NCBI GenBank assembly: GCA_030066475.1
Contig: JASJBO010000373.1
Span: 1 to 7,058, forward strand
Source of the DNA: Myxococcota bacterium
GTDB taxonomy: Bacteria; Myxococcota_A; UBA9160; PR03
Reading direction: 5' to 3'
DNA: 7,058 bases
A model generated the notes under the pieces. The model made no database searches, had not been told where the DNA came from, and saw nothing but the letters and a program-made list of their open reading frames with translations. The position numbers and the translations under genes are program-made. Of this stretch, positions 5,337 through 7,058 are shown piece by piece. Position 1 is the stretch's first letter. Every line of letters begins with the position of its first letter.

Positions 5337-6871
5337 GCTCGAGCCGCCTGTCCCGCCGCCACTTCCTCCAGCTCGCCGCCGCCAGCGCCGCCACCGCGGC
5401 GGTGCGCTGCGGGTCGGGCGAGTCGCAGCTGCCGGACTGGCCGTTCCGGCTGGGCGTCGCCTCGGGCGACCCCCTGCCCGATCGCGTCGTGCTCTGGACC
5501 CGCCTCGCCCCCGATCCGCTGGCGCCGCGCGGCGGCATGCCGGACGCGCCCGTCCCGGTGTTCTGGGAGGTGGCGAACGACGAGGGCTTCTCGCTGATCG
5601 TGCGCACCGGCCTCGCGGTCGCCTCGCCCACCCTGGCGCACTCCGTACACGTCGACGTGAACGGGCTCGAGCCCGACCGCTGGTACTACTACCGGTTCTG
5701 GGCGGCCGGGCACGCGAGCGAGGTGGGGCGCACGCGCACCATGCCCGCGGCGGACGGCGCCCCTGCGCGCCTGCGCTTCGCGAGCGCCTCGTGCCAGAAC
5801 TTCAAGGAGGGCTTCTACACCGCCTACGCCAACCTGGTCGAGGAGGACCTCGACCTCGTGGTGTTCCTCGGCGACTACATCTACGAGTCGGGCATGGACG
5901 GTCCCGTGCGCCAGCACGACGCCGGTCGCATCCAGGATCTCACCGGCTACCGGAACCGCTACGCGCACTACCGCAGCGACCCGAACCTGCGCGAGGCCCA
6001 CGCCCGCTTCCCGTGGATCGTCACCTGGGACGACCACGAGGTCTCGAACAACTACGCGGGGCTGCTGCCGGACGAGAACGCCCCGTCCTCGGCGCCCCCG
6101 CCCGAGCGCTTCCCCGCGCTGCGCGGCGAGGCCTACCTGGCCTGGTACGAGCACATGCCGGTGCGCCTGCTGCCGCCCAAGACCAACGCGCTGCGCATCT
6201 ACCGCCAGCTCGACTTCGGCGACCTGGCCTCGTTCCTGGTGCTCGACACGCGCCAGTACCGCACCGACCAGGACTGCATGGACGAAGCGCTGGCGCCGAT
6301 CTGCCCGGAGTTCCCGAATCCCGACGGCGACATGCTGGGTCCGGCCCAGGAGAGCTGGATGACCGCCCGGCTCGGGGCGTCGAGCGCGATCTGGAACGTG
6401 CTCGCCCAGCAGGTGGTGTTCTCGCCGACGCCGCTGGGCGTCGCGCTCAACTACGACCAGTGGGACGGCTACCCGATCGCGCGCCAGCGGGTGATCGACT
6501 TCCTCGACCAGGCCGCGATCCGCAACCCGGTGGTGCTGACCGGCGACGTGCACGCGTCGGGAGCCAGCTTCGTGCCGCGGGACGTGGCCGGCTTCACGGG
6601 CCCGCTGGCCGCGGAGTTCGTGGCCACCGGCATCTCGTCGGGCGGCCTCGACGAATCGACCGCCCAGCTGGTCGAGACCATCCTGCAGGGCTACCCGCAC
6701 GTGAAGTACTTCGACGCGGTGCTGCGCGGCTACATCCGCCACGAGGTGACGCGCGAGACCTGGCGCGCCGACTTCCGACTGGTCGAGACCACCGCGCAGG
6801 AGAGCTCGCCGATCGCCACGGCCGCGAGCTTCGTGGTCGAGGACGGCAACCCGGACCCGCAGCCCGCCTGA
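5333..6871 (+). CDS. phoD: PhoD-family alkaline phosphatase/phosphodiesterase, Tat-exported
   Basis: This 512-residue protein is of normal length for the family. It begins with a Tat signal: SRRHFLQ (7-13) followed by an Ala-rich hydrophobic stretch, so it should fold and load metal in the cytoplasm before export. Cys26 follows Arg and does not make a lipobox. Residues about 37-140 form the N-terminal beta domain usual in PhoD (FRLGVASGDPLPDRVVLWTRL). The catalytic metallo-phosphoesterase domain has all expected blocks: SCQN (153-156, Cys as iron ligand in Bacillus subtilis PhoD), GDYIYE (180-185), TWDDHEVSNNY (231-241), DTRQYR (305-310) and GDVHAS (404-409). By family precedent it uses Fe and Ca to hydrolyse phosphate mono- and diesters in the periplasm or outside. 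The TTG start overlaps the PEP-CTERM-like gene's stop (TTGA). The substrate is unspecified and no Pho box was seen. Family assignment is firm; the symbol is at family level. Confidence 0.94.
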   Translation: MSSSRLSRRHFLQLAAASAATAAVRCGSGESQLPDWPFRLGVASGDPLPDRVVLWTRLAPDPLAPRGGMPDAPVPVFWEVANDEGFSLIVRTGLAVASPTLAHSVHVDVNGLEPDRWYYYRFWAAGHASEVGRTRTMPAADGAPARLRFASASCQNFKEGFYTAYANLVEEDLDLVVFLGDYIYESGMDGPVRQHDAGRIQDLTGYRNRYAHYRSDPNLREAHARFPWIVTWDDHEVSNNYAGLLPDENAPSSAPPPERFPALRGEAYLAWYEHMPVRLLPPKTNALRIYRQLDFGDLASFLVLDTRQYRTDQDCMDEALAPICPEFPNPDGDMLGPAQESWMTARLGASSAIWNVLAQQVVFSPTPLGVALNYDQWDGYPIARQRVIDFLDQAAIRNPVVLTGDVHASGASFVPRDVAGFTGPLAAEFVATGISSGGLDESTAQLVETILQGYPHVKYFDAVLRGYIRHEVTRETWRADFRLVETTAQESSPIATAASFVVEDGNPDPQPA

Positions 6872-6872
6872 G

Positions 6873-7058
6873 TCAGAGGTAGCCGCCCTGCCCCGGCTTC
6901 GTGGGCGGGACCTCGTGGCGCGTGCGCCCGGTCACCACCTCCTGGTAGGTCGCGCCGCCGAACATCTGCTTCAGGCGGTCGTCCCACTCGTCGGCGGTGC
7001 GCGCCACCACGTCGATCGCGAAGCGCAGCTCCTCGTCCACGAAGTGGTCGCCGAGCAG
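6873..7058 (-). CDS. C-terminal end of an unidentified protein (5' part beyond the window)
   Basis: Reading the minus strand from the window edge, a frame of 61 codons runs to a TGA whose complement is at 6873-6875. Codon third positions are almost all G or C. The peptide is amphipathic and acidic at first (LLGDHFVDEELRFAIDVVAR, then TADEWDDRLKQMFGG), and ends in a Pro/Gly-rich tail (PPTKPGQGGYL). It looks like the end of a soluble globular protein. I do not recognise the family. The gene converges on the phosphatase gene with only one base between the two stop codons, leaving no room for a separate terminator between them. Confidence 0.7.
   Translation of the reverse strand: MLGDHFVDEELRFAIDVVARTADEWDDRLKQMFGGATYQEVVTGRTRHEVPPTKPGQGGYL

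Noticed and set aside
1..7058. CRISPR array, tRNA/rRNA genes, insertion sequences or attachment sites
   Set aside because: No regularly spaced direct repeats, tRNA-like cloverleaf, transposase-like reading frame or flanking inverted repeats were seen by eye on either strand.

Overview
The window is very GC-rich DNA with an almost invariably G or C third codon position. It is densely packed with short-gap or overlapping genes, many of which start with GTG or TTG. It carries a PEP-CTERM-type sorted protein, a Tat-exported PhoD-family phosphatase, a crotonase and an epoxide-hydrolase-like enzyme. That mix suggests a GC-rich Gram-negative environmental bacterium, perhaps of the Myxococcota/Desulfobacterota/Binatota kind. 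The taxonomic guess is inference from style and gene content only.

Layout. Positions 1-104 hold the end of an unidentified + strand gene. Positions 105-179 hold a good sigma70-type promoter whose -10 lies inside a 22-base inverted repeat, the likely operator of the next gene. Positions 180-2517 form a tight three-gene operon: a TetR-family repressor, a class I SAM-dependent methyltransferase and an HgcAB-like fusion protein. Each junction is a 4-base GTGA stop/start overlap. Positions 2571-4336 hold an enoyl-CoA hydratase/isomerase and an alpha/beta-hydrolase of the epoxide hydrolase type. Positions 4479-6871 hold a secreted PEP-CTERM-like protein that overlaps by 4 bases a Tat-exported PhoD-family alkaline phosphatase. 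Positions 6873-7058 are the 3' end of an unidentified gene on the minus strand, converging on the phosphatase gene with one base between them.

The most interesting part is the first operon. The third gene joins a corrinoid-binding domain with the HgcA-type cap-helix core (NVWCA), four membrane segments and a C-terminal dicluster ferredoxin in one chain. This is the architecture of the mercury-methylation proteins HgcA and HgcB fused together, but with changed key residues. It is translationally coupled to a SAM methyltransferase and to an apparently autoregulated TetR repressor. I infer a membrane-bound, ferredoxin-reduced corrinoid methyl-transfer system, switched on when a small ligand releases TetR. 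Whether it acts on mercury, another metal or metalloid, or something else cannot be read from the sequence. The downstream crotonase/hydrolase and PEP-CTERM/PhoD pairs look like ordinary catabolic and envelope functions. They appear to be separate units, although no clear terminator separates any of them.
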